Of a stretch of DNA of 64,000 nt, positions 44,501 through 53,055 are shown piece by piece. Origin of the DNA: Chthoniobacter flavus Ellin428 (GTDB lineage: Bacteria > Verrucomicrobiota > Verrucomicrobiia > Chthoniobacterales > Chthoniobacteraceae); contig NZ_ABVL01000001.1 of the NCBI RefSeq assembly GCF_000173075.1, positions 310,001 to 374,000 of the forward strand, given 5' to 3'. Each line of letters begins with the position of its first letter. Position 1 is the stretch's first letter. Below the pieces are notes generated by a model, which did no database searches, was not told where the DNA came from, and saw nothing but the letters and a program-made list of their open reading frames with translations. The position numbers and the translations under genes were made by a program.

Positions 44501-44899
44501 TTCACGATCTGGTACGGCGTGTATCAAGTCTCCGCCCGCCAGCTCGCCTACGCGGCGGGCGGGCATCCGGCTGCGGTGGTCCTCCTACCCGGTGTGGGCG
44601 AACCGCTGCTCCTGCCGGCAACTGGCACGGTGATGGGCGTGGCCCGTGGGTTCGAGTTTCCGGCATCGTCGCACCCCGTTCCCGCAGGCGCGCGTCTGCT
44701 CATTTTCAGTGATGGCATTTTTGAAATTCGCCGGGAGAAGAAAACGGTGTGGAACTTGCCTGAGTGCGTCACCTACGTGGCTGAGTTGGGACAACGCGAT
44801 GTGAATATTATGGATGGCTTGTTCGAGCGCGCCCGGGAACTGCGCGGATCCTCGCAACTCGATGACGATTTTTCGATCATCGAGGCGCGGTTTGAATAA
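41513..44899 (+). CDS. AAA ATPase-TPR-SpoIIE/RsbU-type phosphatase fusion
   Basis: 1128 residues from ATG 41513 (a GTG at 41489 is possible). Order: low-complexity N-terminus to ~35; AAA/STAND ATPase (~36-400) with LTPLTGRDTEVSLLRD, Walker A GEAGLGKSR (68-76) and Walker B LFVIEDLHWID; a TPR-like helical region to ~880 (repeats near KAVNYWLKAGLRAREQFANVEAIAHF and later); and a C-terminal PP2C/SpoIIE domain from ~890 with LALYLIDVTGHGLDSAML, FFTIWYGVYQ, LAYAAGGHPAAVVL, LLIFSDGIFEIRRE and DDDFSIIEARF. The front is as in ATPase-TPR adenylate cyclases, with phosphatase output instead. Probable partner-switching or stress signalling. Divergent from the ModE gene. Confidence 0.85.
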   Translation: MKSDDVAEPSSPQQRVRELDTFEPRPTHAFDPPPALTPLTGRDTEVSLLRDRWEQAEEGMGQVVLLVGEAGLGKSRLVRTVEDIARSSAAESAAASSASSVVEWRCEQRFQNTGLYPAAQYFARALGFARDESTSARFDRLARYLEEYDLVRPEIVALFAKLLFLPADERYPSPGLPAIREREEMFRALRHWLRACAARQPILFVIEDLHWIDASTLEFLGEFIAEGLHDRILTLLTFRPEFKTPWPAMAHQTSLALNRLTRRQVAALVRNEAGRPVPESLVTQVYERTGGVPLLVEEFSRMIRESAQTASPDGKTNRGAAGAREMPATLQELVMGRLDLMSSNCEVAQLAATLGREFHYEMLAAVSSVDELTLQAELDKLAGAEILYVKGQPPRCAYQFKHALLEEALRSALDETKRQQFHRQVAEVMESQFPRSAEEQPELIALHFTEAGLMEKAVNYWLKAGLRAREQFANVEAIAHFTRGRELLATLEPAPRRDALELALLGPLGTAYIAARGYAAPEVGPVFHRARELCELVGDTPQIFTMLRGHFAFHLVRGDFRLCTQLAADAVAFAERIGDPGLLMEALFLRGLTLLYRGDFAGARDCCAQALDKYDDRERTAFWAALTGEDGGVIHRCYLALAMWHLGEAEQALRMNREARDLAATLNQPFSVEYAWHHTGWLHQHCRLGGKTHDAGEEQRRIAIEQGFLFWQASGTLYSAAGLLLLGRTEVGLRQFREGLDAYRATGAGLGLSYYLGILGEALTRASRFSEAQQALQEALALVEKNDERFQEAELHRLQGELLLAEADDQAPAERCFRRAIEIARAQRSRAWELRARMSLARLRQRQGRSEEAFRALTALFSGFTEGFEMPDMVDAAALLKELGNERMRAELEGGVKYVLGCIPPPLRGAVSVDWRYIPSSTLGGDTLGFHWLDPDHLALYLIDVTGHGLDSAMLSVTMHNVIRAGSLRGADMKRPEQVLAKLNETFQGAQHGYKFFTIWYGVYQVSARQLAYAAGGHPAAVVLLPGVGEPLLLPATGTVMGVARGFEFPASSHPVPAGARLLIFSDGIFEIRREKKTVWNLPECVTYVAELGQRDVNIMDGLFERARELRGSSQLDDDFSIIEARFE

Positions 44900-44951
44900 G
44901 ACTGCTCGCGGTTTCGGCAAGACAGTCTTCCATTTCGTGCGGTCGCATCCG

Positions 44952-45707
44952 ATGCTCTGCGGCCTTATGTTCTCCCGATCTCTTTTCCGTTGTCTGGCCA
45001 TCGCCGTGCTCGCTCTTGGTTCCGGCACCTGCCTCCATGCTGAGGCTCCGGCGATTCCGCAGCAAAAGGAGTCCGATCCCAATCTTCCACCGAAGGGCGG
45101 CAGCTGGAGTTTGCGCGAGGCCACGGTCACCGATCCCAGCCTGCCGCGGGTGCTTCTCATTGGCGATTCGATCACGAATAGTTACCTCGAACCGACGCGG
45201 AAAGCGCTGGCGGGTAAAGCCAATATCGACGCGTGGATTACGCCGACCACGCAGGCCGACAAGTCCCTGCCGAAGACCCTCGCGGCCATCCTCGCGTGGC
45301 AGAAGTATGCGGTCGTCCATTTCAATCTCGGCCTGCATGGCTGGCAAAAGGGCCGCATTCCCGAAGGGCAATATGAGCCGCTCACGCGGCAACTCGTGGA
45401 GAACCTGCGCAAGGATGCCCCGCAAGCCACGCTCATCTGGGCGACGATCACGCCGGTGACCGTGAAGGGTGAGCCGGATAAGTTGAACCCGGACATCCAG
45501 CCGACCATCGAAGAGCACAATCGCATGGCGCTGGAAGTGATGAAATCCGCGGGCGTGGAGATCGATGATCTCGCCGGCTTGATGGCGAAGAATCTGCCGC
45601 TCGCGGCGGGCGATATGTTTCACTGGAAGCCGGCGGGCGTGGCCTTGCTCACTGACTCGGTGACGAAGTCGATCTCCGCCGCCTTGGAAAAGCAGAAGTC
45701 GAAGTAG
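44952..45707 (+). CDS. Secreted SGNH/GDSL-type hydrolase
   Basis: 251 residues from ATG 44952 (an ATG at 44967 is equally possible). Signal peptide [21 protein letters not shown], then an SGNH fold: catalytic Ser block [20 protein letters not shown] near residue 75, [11 protein letters not shown] for the Gly/Asn blocks near 120, and [15 protein letters not shown] near 220 holding the His. These enzymes hydrolyse esters, often acetyl groups on sugars or glycans. Its start lies 52 bases after the phosphatase gene; co-transcription is possible. Confidence 0.85.
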   Translation: MLCGLMFSRSLFRCLAIAVLALGSGTCLHAEAPAIPQQKESDPNLPPKGGSWSLREATVTDPSLPRVLLIGDSITNSYLEPTRKALAGKANIDAWITPTTQADKSLPKTLAAILAWQKYAVVHFNLGLHGWQKGRIPEGQYEPLTRQLVENLRKDAPQATLIWATITPVTVKGEPDKLNPDIQPTIEEHNRMALEVMKSAGVEIDDLAGLMAKNLPLAAGDMFHWKPAGVALLTDSVTKSISAALEKQKSK

Positions 45708-45899
45708 AGCTTCGGGCCAGCGCTTCGCTATTTGCCTAACACATTGCATCCAGCGCAATAACCAGCGGGTCGGCGTGGCCGTGGCGGATGCACCGAATGG
45801 TCCGTGGCGGCGGATGGATCAGCCGCTCATTTTGCCCGCGCCCGGTTTCGAAAAAATTCGCTTCGAACAGGTCGGACGCGTGCTAGTCTCGCCGCCCCT

Positions 45900-46493
45900 A
45901 TGATGCGACGTTTCTTCCTTCCTCTCCTACTCCTGCTTTGCGGCGTGATCGTGGCGCGTGCTGAACGGGATCTTTATAATCCGCTGGCCGTCGGGTTGCG
46001 CTGGGATGTGGACGTGGAGATGACGACGCCGGGTGGCCAGAAAGTCCAGGGGACTGCGGTGCGCGAGATCACTGGCACGGATAAGATCGAGGGACACACT
46101 TATTTCGTCGTCACCACGAGCTTCACCGGCATCGAAAAGATGAAGGAATTCACGATGTATCGGCGCAAAGCGGCGAATGGAATTTACGCCTTCAGCGCGC
46201 TGGACAAGACCAAGCAGGAGCACATGGAAGAGGCGATCCCGCTCAGTGTCGGCGCGACGTGGAAGACGAACATCTTTGGTCAGCTCATCGTCAGCACGGT
46301 GGAGGCGAAGGAGTCACTGAAGATTGGAGACAAGACCTACGATGATTGCATGAAGATCAGCTACAAATCGGATGATGGGAAATTGAGCGGTACCTACTGG
46401 CAGGCGCCGGATGTCGGCAATGTGCAGGAGGAAACGAAGGTCGACGGCCTGACCTACAAGTTCACGCTGAAGAAATACAGCGGGCTGAAGTAA
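45900..46493 (+). CDS. Secreted hypothetical beta-strand-rich protein
   Basis: 197 residues from ATG 45900 ([21 protein letters not shown]), with a clear signal peptide. The mature part alternates strands and turns ([58 protein letters not shown]), suggesting a beta-sandwich or lipocalin-like fold. Family not recognised. It lies 190 bases after the SGNH gene; the gap shows no gene. Convergent with the following DUF1080-hydrolase gene, 10 bases apart. Confidence 0.6.
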   Translation: MMRRFFLPLLLLLCGVIVARAERDLYNPLAVGLRWDVDVEMTTPGGQKVQGTAVREITGTDKIEGHTYFVVTTSFTGIEKMKEFTMYRRKAANGIYAFSALDKTKQEHMEEAIPLSVGATWKTNIFGQLIVSTVEAKESLKIGDKTYDDCMKISYKSDDGKLSGTYWQAPDVGNVQEETKVDGLTYKFTLKKYSGLK

Positions 46494-46503
46494 GATCCGG
46501 CGC

Positions 46504-48108
46504 TTATTTCGCCGAGGGGGCCTTCAGTTTGTCGATGAGATAGTCCTGGATCGTGGCGTGTTTCACGCCGGGTGCGCCGGGGTAGACGAGTTCGCACGGG
46601 ACACCGAATTCCTGGCAATGTTCCTGCAGCTTCACGCCGAAGTTGGCGGTGTGCGTCGGGTCCTTCTGCGGTTGGCCGAGCGCCGGTGGCGCGCCGAAGT
46701 TCATGTAAATCGGCGGATCATCCGACGAGACCAGCGCGTAGGGGGAATACTCCTGGATCCACGGCAGGATCGTGTCCCGGCCGGCGAGGAAGGCGTCGAA
46801 TTGCGTGATCTTCTTTGCCGGATCGGCGACGAAGAAGAAGGCATGCCCGCCGTAGGTGCTGTTCGGCGTCCATTCTTTCATCTGCTTCGGATCGAGCGTC
46901 GTCTGCGGCGCGCTCACCGCGGCGCACCAGAGGCGGGTGGATTCGTGGGCCACGGGGTCGGCGCTCTTCGGATCGGCCATATCCGGATGGAAGGCCAGCC
47001 ACAGCGAAGTGCAGGCGCCGGCTGAACCACCGCTCGCACCGATGCGTTCCTTGTCAATGTTCCACTCCGCGGCCTTGCTGCGGACGAACTGCAGGGCGCG
47101 TGCGGCGTCGTGCAGCGGACCATTCACCGGAGGCACTTCGCCGTCGGCGGTGGCTTCGGGGATAAAGCGGTATTCGACGGAGACGACGGAGATTCCGGCC
47201 TTGAGCATCTGGGGGAGCATGCCGCTGAGCCCGCTCAGGCGACCACCGCCCATCCAGCCACCGCCGTGGATGAAGAAAAGCAGCGGGGTCGGCTTGTCGG
47301 ATTCGGCTTTCCAGAAGTGCATCACTTGCTTGCGATGCGGGCCGTAGGCGACGTCGTAAGCGGTGGGGGTTGGGAGCTCGGGATTTGCGGCGAGAAATTT
47401 CTTTCCTTCCTCGGCGTTGATCTGGTGAACGAAAACGTTGCGCCAGCGAATCTCGCCGCCATGCGTCTGGAGCATGATCGGGCCTTTGGCGGGAAAGGGC
47501 TGGCCTTTGTCCCAATAGTTCTCCATCGGCGCGCCCTGGACCACGGCGCGGGTGTTCAGCCATACCCAGGTGCGCGCGCCGATCTGGCGAATGCGCAGCG
47601 TATTCCATTGGCCGAACGGTTTGTCCGCTTTCTCAATCGGATCGCGGCCGAGGGTTTTGGGCGTGTTGTTGAAGAGCCCGCCGGAACCGCGGTCGGGGTT
47701 GCGATCGGGGTTCTTCGGGTCCCACACCTGGGTGTCGTCCCAGATCTGCACCTGCGGATTGCCGCGCAGGTAGACGCCGCTGTCGGCATGCGGGACCGTC
47801 TTGTATTCGAGTGTCAGCTCCATGTCACCGAATTGCTCGTCGCTCGTTGCGTACGGGCCGGTGCCATCGTTGACGAGTTCGCCATTTTCCACCCGCCAAT
47901 GGCTGGGAAATTCCTCGCGCTGCTGCTTGAGATTCGCGTCCTTTTTTTCGCCAGTGAGCTTGGCGGACGCGTGCGGATTCAGGCCGTACCAGCCGGTGAG
48001 GTCTTTGCCATTGAAGATGGCGCGGAAGCCTTCCGGTGGCTTGGGGTCGTCGGCCTGAAGGAGAGCGACGGGCAGGAAGGCGAGTGCGAAGAGAGCAGCG
48101 ACTTTCAT
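46504..48108 (-). CDS. DUF1080 (3-keto-disaccharide hydrolase-like) fused to alpha/beta hydrolase
   Basis: 534 residues from ATG 48108 (MKVAALFALAFLPVALLQA), a signal peptide. Residues ~25-230 are DUF1080, a concanavalin-like lectin fold: GFRAIFNGKDLTGWYG, HWRVENGELVND, GDMELTLEYKTVPHADSGVYLRG, GPIMLQTHGGEIRWRNVFV. Residues ~255-534 are an alpha/beta hydrolase of the esterase/HSL type: oxyanion LLFFIHGGGWMGGG, nucleophile elbow GASGGSAG, and C-terminal PGVKHATIQDYL with the His. DUF1080 proteins act in sugar breakdown and the esterase may deacetylate. Likely a secreted polysaccharide-degrading enzyme. Confidence 0.85.
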   Translation of the reverse strand: MKVAALFALAFLPVALLQADDPKPPEGFRAIFNGKDLTGWYGLNPHASAKLTGEKKDANLKQQREEFPSHWRVENGELVNDGTGPYATSDEQFGDMELTLEYKTVPHADSGVYLRGNPQVQIWDDTQVWDPKNPDRNPDRGSGGLFNNTPKTLGRDPIEKADKPFGQWNTLRIRQIGARTWVWLNTRAVVQGAPMENYWDKGQPFPAKGPIMLQTHGGEIRWRNVFVHQINAEEGKKFLAANPELPTPTAYDVAYGPHRKQVMHFWKAESDKPTPLLFFIHGGGWMGGGRLSGLSGMLPQMLKAGISVVSVEYRFIPEATADGEVPPVNGPLHDAARALQFVRSKAAEWNIDKERIGASGGSAGACTSLWLAFHPDMADPKSADPVAHESTRLWCAAVSAPQTTLDPKQMKEWTPNSTYGGHAFFFVADPAKKITQFDAFLAGRDTILPWIQEYSPYALVSSDDPPIYMNFGAPPALGQPQKDPTHTANFGVKLQEHCQEFGVPCELVYPGAPGVKHATIQDYLIDKLKAPSAK

Positions 48109-48269
48109 GGTGTTTTTAGGGGGTGAAAGTGAAAAAGGGAGGCGCGGGATTGTGGTCATCCGTGTGTGGATGACGAAGAGAAAATCGTTTTTGGTCGATC
48201 CTCTTTGGAACGGAACGAACGATTTTCAAAAAGACTTCACTCCGCGACGGGCTCGGCGATGATGGCCGG
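48109..48269. other. Divergent gap with short GATT words
   Basis: 161 bases between divergent genes. GGTCATCCGTGTGTGGATGACG (about 48151-48172) holds a TCATCC...GGATGA hairpin. AAAATCGTTTTTGGTCGATCC nearby is AT-rich and could hold the promoters. Confidence 0.35.
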
Positions 48270-48837
48270 ATGAAGATTCCCCCGCACTTTGTTCGCTTCT
48301 GCGTGTGTCTCAGCATGGCGTTGATGGCCGCGCGTGGTGAGGAGCTGAAGCCGCTGCAACCGGTCGATACGACACCGAAGCTCGAGATACTCAACAAGCA
48401 GATCGAAATGAACGCGGAGGACGCACAGGCCTATGTGAACCGCGCCTACACCTACGCGTTGCTGGGCCGCAAGGATGACGCGCGCGCGGATCTGAAAAAG
48501 GCGATCTCGCTCAAGAACAACGCGCCGATGCAGAACCGCGTGGGTTGGGCCTATTTCAACAACGGCGACTATACCGAGGGCGGTGCGCGCTTTCGAGACC
48601 TCCGCGAAAGAGAGCAATTACTCGTCGCATTCCGATTACTATTCCCTGGTGCTCGGCTACTGGGCGACGGGGCAGACCAAACTCGCGCTGGAGAATTACC
48701 AGCTTGCGGTCGAACGCGACCCACGCTTTGGCGAATTCAAGACCCTCGAGGAACGCATCGCCGAGTGGACGCCGCTCGAGCGTCGGGCGATGCATGAGAT
48801 TTACACGCTCTGGAGCAAGACCTGGAAGGCGAGCTAG
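48270..48837 (+). pseudogene. Secreted TPR-type protein, split by a one-base insertion
   Basis: ATG 48270 opens a signal peptide (FVRFCVCLSMALMAARG) and TPR-like helices (KLEILNKQIEMNAEDAQAYVNRAYTYALLGRKDDARADLKKAI in pieces). After DYTEG near 48580 the frame leaves protein-like text, while the next frame continues VRAFETSAKESNYSSHSDYYSLVLGYWATGQTKLALENY and ends LWSKTWKAS at TAG 48835-48837. Removing one G in GAGGGCGGTGCG fixes it; corrected length ~188 residues. Probably an intact gene with a sequence error. Role unknown. Confidence 0.8.
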
Positions 48838-48876
48838 GCAGAGTTTGAGAATCTGAAGACGCGCCAAGGGCTCTTG

Positions 48877-49185
48877 CGTTCTTGGAGTGCGGTAGTCCTC
48901 TCTAAGCATTACCCACATCTTTGCTCGGTGTTTGGACGTCGATACAGATAGCGCCTTGGGAGCGGCGACTTTCCAGTCGCCGACCGAAACAAACGCGCGG
49001 TGCGCCATCTTTTGGGGCGTCGCTCCGCGACGCAGGGCGACTGGAAAGTCGCCCCTCCCAGTGAGCCGCTGCCGAATTTCCCACTGTCTCTAAATCGACC
49101 AAAGATGTGGGTAATGCTTAGAGTCCTCTACCGCTTTCGGGAACCGGAACCCAAAGCGCCAGAGGACAGGCGCACTCCAAAACGC
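48877..49185. repeat. REP-like hairpin host element, interrupted by a MITE
   Basis: Taking out 48900-49127 rejoins GCGGTAG-TCCT-CTACCGC, a perfect hairpin, flanked by an outer inverted repeat GCGTTCTTGGAGTGCG (48877-48892) and CGCACTCCAAAACGC (49171-49185). This is the structure of a REP-type intergenic element. The inserted sequence is the separate entry at 48900-49123. Confidence 0.55.
48900..49123. mobile_element. 224-bp MITE-like element with 24-bp terminal inverted repeats
   Basis: CTCTAAGCATTACCCACATC + TTTG (48900-48923) is repeated perfectly inverted at 49100-49123. TCCT flanks both sides (48896-48899 and 49124-49127), a likely 4-bp target duplication. There is no coding frame, so it is non-autonomous. 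Inside, GGGAGCGGCGACTTTCCAGT + CGCC (48959-48982) is mirrored near 49038-49061, and GCGTCGCTCCGCGACGC forms a short hairpin, so the whole can fold into nested stems. Transposase source unknown; no full-length element is in the window. Confidence 0.75.
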
Positions 49186-49229
49186 TGTCGCGTAATGCTT
49201 CGCTCAGTGTGACCTGACACGGCAGAATC

Positions 49230-50786
49230 TCATTTCGCGGTGTGGCTCACGATGAAATCCACGGCGGCCTGCGGATCTTTTACGACCAGCGGGGAATGTC
49301 CGATGCCGTCCTCGAGCACGACGGTGATCTTTCCACCCAGCTCACGATAGTGTTTCTCCAATGCGAGAGTGTTGTCCTTCAGCCACGGATCGAGGCTGCC
49401 GCAAATGTGGAATAGTGGCACGCCCGCTTTGGCGAGTGGTTCGAGGTGATCGAGCAGGGGATCATTCGACATGAGGCTGCGCAGGATCGGGTTCTCGGCG
49501 TAGATACAGGAAACTTTGTCCGGATTGGCGATGGCCCAGGCGTAGGCTTCGCCGGCTGCGGCGTCGCTGCCTTCCATCGCGGGCTTTGGCGAAAAGCCGT
49601 GCTCCACGAAGTGCTTGTAGACCGCGTTCCATTGCGCGAGTTGCGGGCCATTGGCGTTGTACGGAACGGGGCCGGTGACGATGTGAAAGCCGCGCGCCAG
49701 CAGGGCGAGATCGACTTTGTCCGTCCGCTTCGCCGCGCCGACGCGATACACCCACGGCATGCCCGGCGCTGCCTTCTGCGGCGCCAGCACGGTGACAAAC
49801 GGATCCATGCCCGCAACCGCAAACTGGTAGCGATCATATGATCCCGTGAAGAACGGTCCGCGATAAGTAATATCCGCCTCGTCATTCGCGAAATGTTCAT
49901 AAGCTTCCTCGGTGCCGTAGAAGGTGGACTTACGAACTTTGTCCCCGAGATAACTCGGCGCCGGGGCGCTCTTCTCCGCGACGCTCGCCAGGATGAAATC
50001 CACGATTGGCTTCGGATCGCGCAAGCTGTGGGGATGATGGCCGAAGCCTTCCTTCACCATCACGGAAATGCGTCCGCCGAACGCGGGATAGATGCTCTCG
50101 ATCGCCGCCGTGCAATCGGGAAAAAGCGGATCGATGCTGCCGCAGACATGAAAGAGCGGCACGTCATTCGCCGCGAGATCGCCCAGTCGCCCGAGGCTCT
50201 CCCGGTCGCAGGCGGGATTGTCCGCATAGATGCACGTGACTTTGTCCGGATGCGTGGTCGCCCAAAGATAGGAGTATTGTCCGCCGCGGCTCATGCCGAT
50301 GAAACAAGGCTTCGGGGAAAGACCGCGCTTTTCCGTGAGCCATGCATACCAGGCATCCCATTCCTTGCCCGGCTTGAGCGTGGCATTGGCGGAAGTATAG
50401 GCGATACAGAAGCCATGCTTCAGCAATTCGATTTCGGTCTGCGGTTCGTGGTTCCAGTAACATCCGCGCCATGACCATGGGTGCCCCGGCGCTTCTTCCT
50501 TCGGCACCACGAGCACGCAGCGCCGCTGACCTTTCGCCGGTTCCTTGATGCCATCGCCTTCGCCCGGCGGCGCCTTGAAGGGTGTGATGGCCAGCGTCTC
50601 TTCATCCATCACGAAATCATAGCGATCGAACCCGTGCCACGTGCTCTTGTTATCCACCGTAGTCTCCGCTGTTTCCGCCGCGGTCGCGGGACGCGGAATA
50701 TCCACGCCAGCCACGGTCATCAGGACTGCCAGAGTGAGACCGGACGTCGATTTGCGGAGAGCGATTTTAGAAAAGGGAGCGAACAT
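49230..50786 (-). CDS. Secreted tandem alpha/beta-hydrolase-fold protein, second active site altered
   Basis: 518 residues with a signal peptide (LTLAVLMTVAGVDIPRPATA). Two homologous hydrolase halves follow. The first (~75-270) has nucleophile elbow FIGMSRGGQYS near 165 and a C-terminal GHHPHSL with the His. The second (~300-518) aligns along its length (HGFSPKP, HPDKV/NPDKV, CIYAENP, LFHICGSLDPW) but the elbow reads MEGSDAAAGEAY, so Ser is replaced by Asp at the nucleophile position, and it ends GHSPLVV. Duplication followed by divergence is clear. The first half is likely an esterase-type enzyme; the second may be inactive or altered. Confidence 0.75.
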   Translation of the reverse strand: MFAPFSKIALRKSTSGLTLAVLMTVAGVDIPRPATAAETAETTVDNKSTWHGFDRYDFVMDEETLAITPFKAPPGEGDGIKEPAKGQRRCVLVVPKEEAPGHPWSWRGCYWNHEPQTEIELLKHGFCIAYTSANATLKPGKEWDAWYAWLTEKRGLSPKPCFIGMSRGGQYSYLWATTHPDKVTCIYADNPACDRESLGRLGDLAANDVPLFHVCGSIDPLFPDCTAAIESIYPAFGGRISVMVKEGFGHHPHSLRDPKPIVDFILASVAEKSAPAPSYLGDKVRKSTFYGTEEAYEHFANDEADITYRGPFFTGSYDRYQFAVAGMDPFVTVLAPQKAAPGMPWVYRVGAAKRTDKVDLALLARGFHIVTGPVPYNANGPQLAQWNAVYKHFVEHGFSPKPAMEGSDAAAGEAYAWAIANPDKVSCIYAENPILRSLMSNDPLLDHLEPLAKAGVPLFHICGSLDPWLKDNTLALEKHYRELGGKITVVLEDGIGHSPLVVKDPQAAVDFIVSHTAK

Positions 50787-50835
50787 GAGAGCGGGAATGT
50801 TGGATGGTCATCAATATCCGCCGCTGAGGCGGATC

Positions 50836-52272
50836 TTAGCTGGGCAACCGCACGCTTTGTGGATGCCGGATGTGGTCATCCGGATCGTAGCGTTTCTTCA
50901 GCGCTTGAAGACGCCGATAATTCTCCGCGCCGTAATAAGCCGTTGGCCAGTCGGTGAAAGCGAGGTCGGGATAATTTGCGTAATGGCTCGTGACGCCCGC
51001 CTTGGCGATGTGATCGCGAATGCGTCCAATGGCCGCGCGCAAAGCGGAGGCGTGAAAGGGGTTGTCCCAATAGGCCTGGGCTTCGCCGAGATAGGACCAC
51101 GCGCGATGCGGATAGGCGCCATCGGCTCCGTGGGTAATGGCGCCGCCCATGGTATTGATCTGGAAGACGAGTCCCGGCTTGGTGAAGACCTCGAAGAAGA
51201 TGCCCGGCAGCGCACTGCGAAGATCATCCATGCCGCGATAGAAGCCCGCACTGGTGTTCTTGAAATATTCCGGGCCCGGGCCGCCGTAATACCAGGGCAT
51301 GGATTTCGTCAGCGGCACTACCGGAGCGGCAGTCGCCTTGTTCGTCTGCGCGGTGAGCGCACGGCGGAAGGCTACGATCCCTTTGTCTTCGCTCGAACCG
51401 ATGGTGGTGAGCAGCACCGTGACCTGGCTGCCGTTCATGATCCAGGCGGAGAAAGCATCGTCCGGCAATGCGGTTGTAGCCTCGAACCACGCGGCGAGGA
51501 GCGCGGTCGCGCGTGCTTCGTCGAGATGATAGGCGCGGAATTTCCACGACGAAAAAGCGCGGGGCACCGGGCGGGTTTGCAGGGTGAGTTGCGTCACTGC
51601 GCCGAAGTGTCCGTTGCCGCCGCCGCGCGCGGCCCAGAGCAACTCGGGATCCTCGGCCGAATCGCGGATCGCACCCGTGCCATCCACCATGCGGAAGCTG
51701 CGCAGATGATCGCAGGTCAGCCCCCATTTGCGGGCAAACATCCCGTAGCCGCCGCCGAGGGTGAGCCCGGCGAGTCCCACGGTGGCACACGAACCCGAAG
51801 GCAGAAAGCGTCCCTTTGGGAGCAGATATTGGTTCACCTCGCGCAAGCGGCAGCCCGCGCCGGCAGTGAGTAATCCGCTTTTCGGGTCAAGATGCAGGTC
51901 GCGCATCGGGGCGACATTGACCACCAGTCCGTCGTCATTCAGCGAGAAGCCTTCGAAAGAATGCCCGCCGGATTTCACCGCCACCGGCCAGTTTTCTGTC
52001 CGCGCACGCTCCAGGGCTTTTTGCACGCCAGCTTCCGTGGCGCACGAGGCAATGACATTCGGCCGCAGCAGAATGCCCGCGTTGTAAACCTGCCGTGCCG
52101 CGGCGTAGCCGGAATCATCCGGACGAAGAAAGAGAACGTCCTCCGTCTGCCGCGGCGGTTCCGGCGTGGGTGTTGAAGCGGGACGTTTCGGCGGAACACC
52201 CAACGCTTTGGCAAAAAGCGCGGCCCCAGCCGATACGGACGTGCGAATGAATCTCCGGCGCGTCTGGCTCAT
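50836..52272 (-). CDS. Tat-exported FAD-linked oxidase (berberine-bridge-enzyme-like)
   Basis: 478 residues. The N-terminus TRRRFIRTSVSAGAALFAKA is a twin-arginine signal. The FAD-binding PCMH domain spans ~60-235: VAVKSGGHSFEGFSLND, the PMRDLHLDPKSGLLTAGAGCRLRE region, and PSGSCATVGLAGLTLGGGYG. The C-terminus NYPDLAFTDWPTAYYGAEN (in pieces) then RYDPDDHIRHPQSVRL is the BBE motif. BBE-type flavoenzymes oxidise sugars or secondary metabolites. The His for covalent FAD is present in GGHSF; the second (Cys) site is not evident. Substrate unknown. Confidence 0.85.
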   Translation of the reverse strand: MSQTRRRFIRTSVSAGAALFAKALGVPPKRPASTPTPEPPRQTEDVLFLRPDDSGYAAARQVYNAGILLRPNVIASCATEAGVQKALERARTENWPVAVKSGGHSFEGFSLNDDGLVVNVAPMRDLHLDPKSGLLTAGAGCRLREVNQYLLPKGRFLPSGSCATVGLAGLTLGGGYGMFARKWGLTCDHLRSFRMVDGTGAIRDSAEDPELLWAARGGGNGHFGAVTQLTLQTRPVPRAFSSWKFRAYHLDEARATALLAAWFEATTALPDDAFSAWIMNGSQVTVLLTTIGSSEDKGIVAFRRALTAQTNKATAAPVVPLTKSMPWYYGGPGPEYFKNTSAGFYRGMDDLRSALPGIFFEVFTKPGLVFQINTMGGAITHGADGAYPHRAWSYLGEAQAYWDNPFHASALRAAIGRIRDHIAKAGVTSHYANYPDLAFTDWPTAYYGAENYRRLQALKKRYDPDDHIRHPQSVRLPS

Positions 52273-52335
52273 GAATGGGCGGGAGAGTGCACGCGGGACG
52301 ACCTGGAGTCGAGACGGATTGAGAAACCGTGACCG

Positions 52336-53055
52336 CTAGCTGATCAATAACAACCGCGGCGGTTCGTCCGGAGAATGCGCGGGTGCCCGGTGCACGCAGG
52401 GCGGCACCGCACTGCCGGGCCAATCCACGGCAATCCGCCACAGATTGCCATGGCCAAAAGAAAATGGTCGCGCATTCGGGAGCGGGGCGTAGTGGAGGTC
52501 GTAGCAATGCTCACTCAACCACTCGGCAAAGGCCTCGTCCTCTTCGCCGCCGAAAAGTCGCAGTAACTCCGCACGCGTCTCCGGAATATCCACCCGCCGA
52601 AGCGCCTCTTCGTTGCGCAGCCCTTCGCTCGGTGGTCCGTAATAAGTGCATAGCCAGGTATCCGCTTCCACCGGCGCGCTGTCGGCGTGGAAGGAAAAGA
52701 CATCCGTGGCGACCGGCCCCGGCTCTTCATCGCGCGGGTAACCGTAAATGCAATTGAGCACCGGCTCCCGATCCAGGTCTCGCAGCCGCTGCAGATCGGC
52801 GAGCATCTGCCCGACCGCCATTCGCCCGGCCGCGCTCACTTCGAGACTCCGCAGCCGCTCTTCCTCGAGCGTCACGATACCTTCACCGTTTTCCACCTCA
52901 AGTCTCCGCACGACTTCGCCAAAATCGCCGTCCAGCGCCCGCGGCCAGCACAGCGCATTCATCCCGTCTGTAAAGGGCGTCGCTACCAGTTCATCGAAAT
53001 AATGGACGACTTTGATCCGTCGGTAGTCGGCAGGCAGGAGAAAAGAGGAAGTCAT
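52336..53055 (-). CDS. Hypothetical protein, possibly DUF1826-like
   Basis: 239 residues from ATG 53055; the longer frame upstream is atypical. No signal peptide or membrane span. DGMNALCWPRAL near residue 31, VFSFHADSAPVEADTWLCTYYGPPSEGLRN near 123 (in pieces) and RPFSFGHGNLWRIAVDWPG near 195 resemble DUF1826-type proteins, which carry His residues in a 2OG-oxygenase-like double-stranded helix. The His in FHAD and in FGHG could be metal ligands. Function unknown; the family call is tentative. Confidence 0.5.
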   Translation of the reverse strand: MTSSFLLPADYRRIKVVHYFDELVATPFTDGMNALCWPRALDGDFGEVVRRLEVENGEGIVTLEEERLRSLEVSAAGRMAVGQMLADLQRLRDLDREPVLNCIYGYPRDEEPGPVATDVFSFHADSAPVEADTWLCTYYGPPSEGLRNEEALRRVDIPETRAELLRLFGGEEDEAFAEWLSEHCYDLHYAPLPNARPFSFGHGNLWRIAVDWPGSAVPPCVHRAPAHSPDEPPRLLLIS

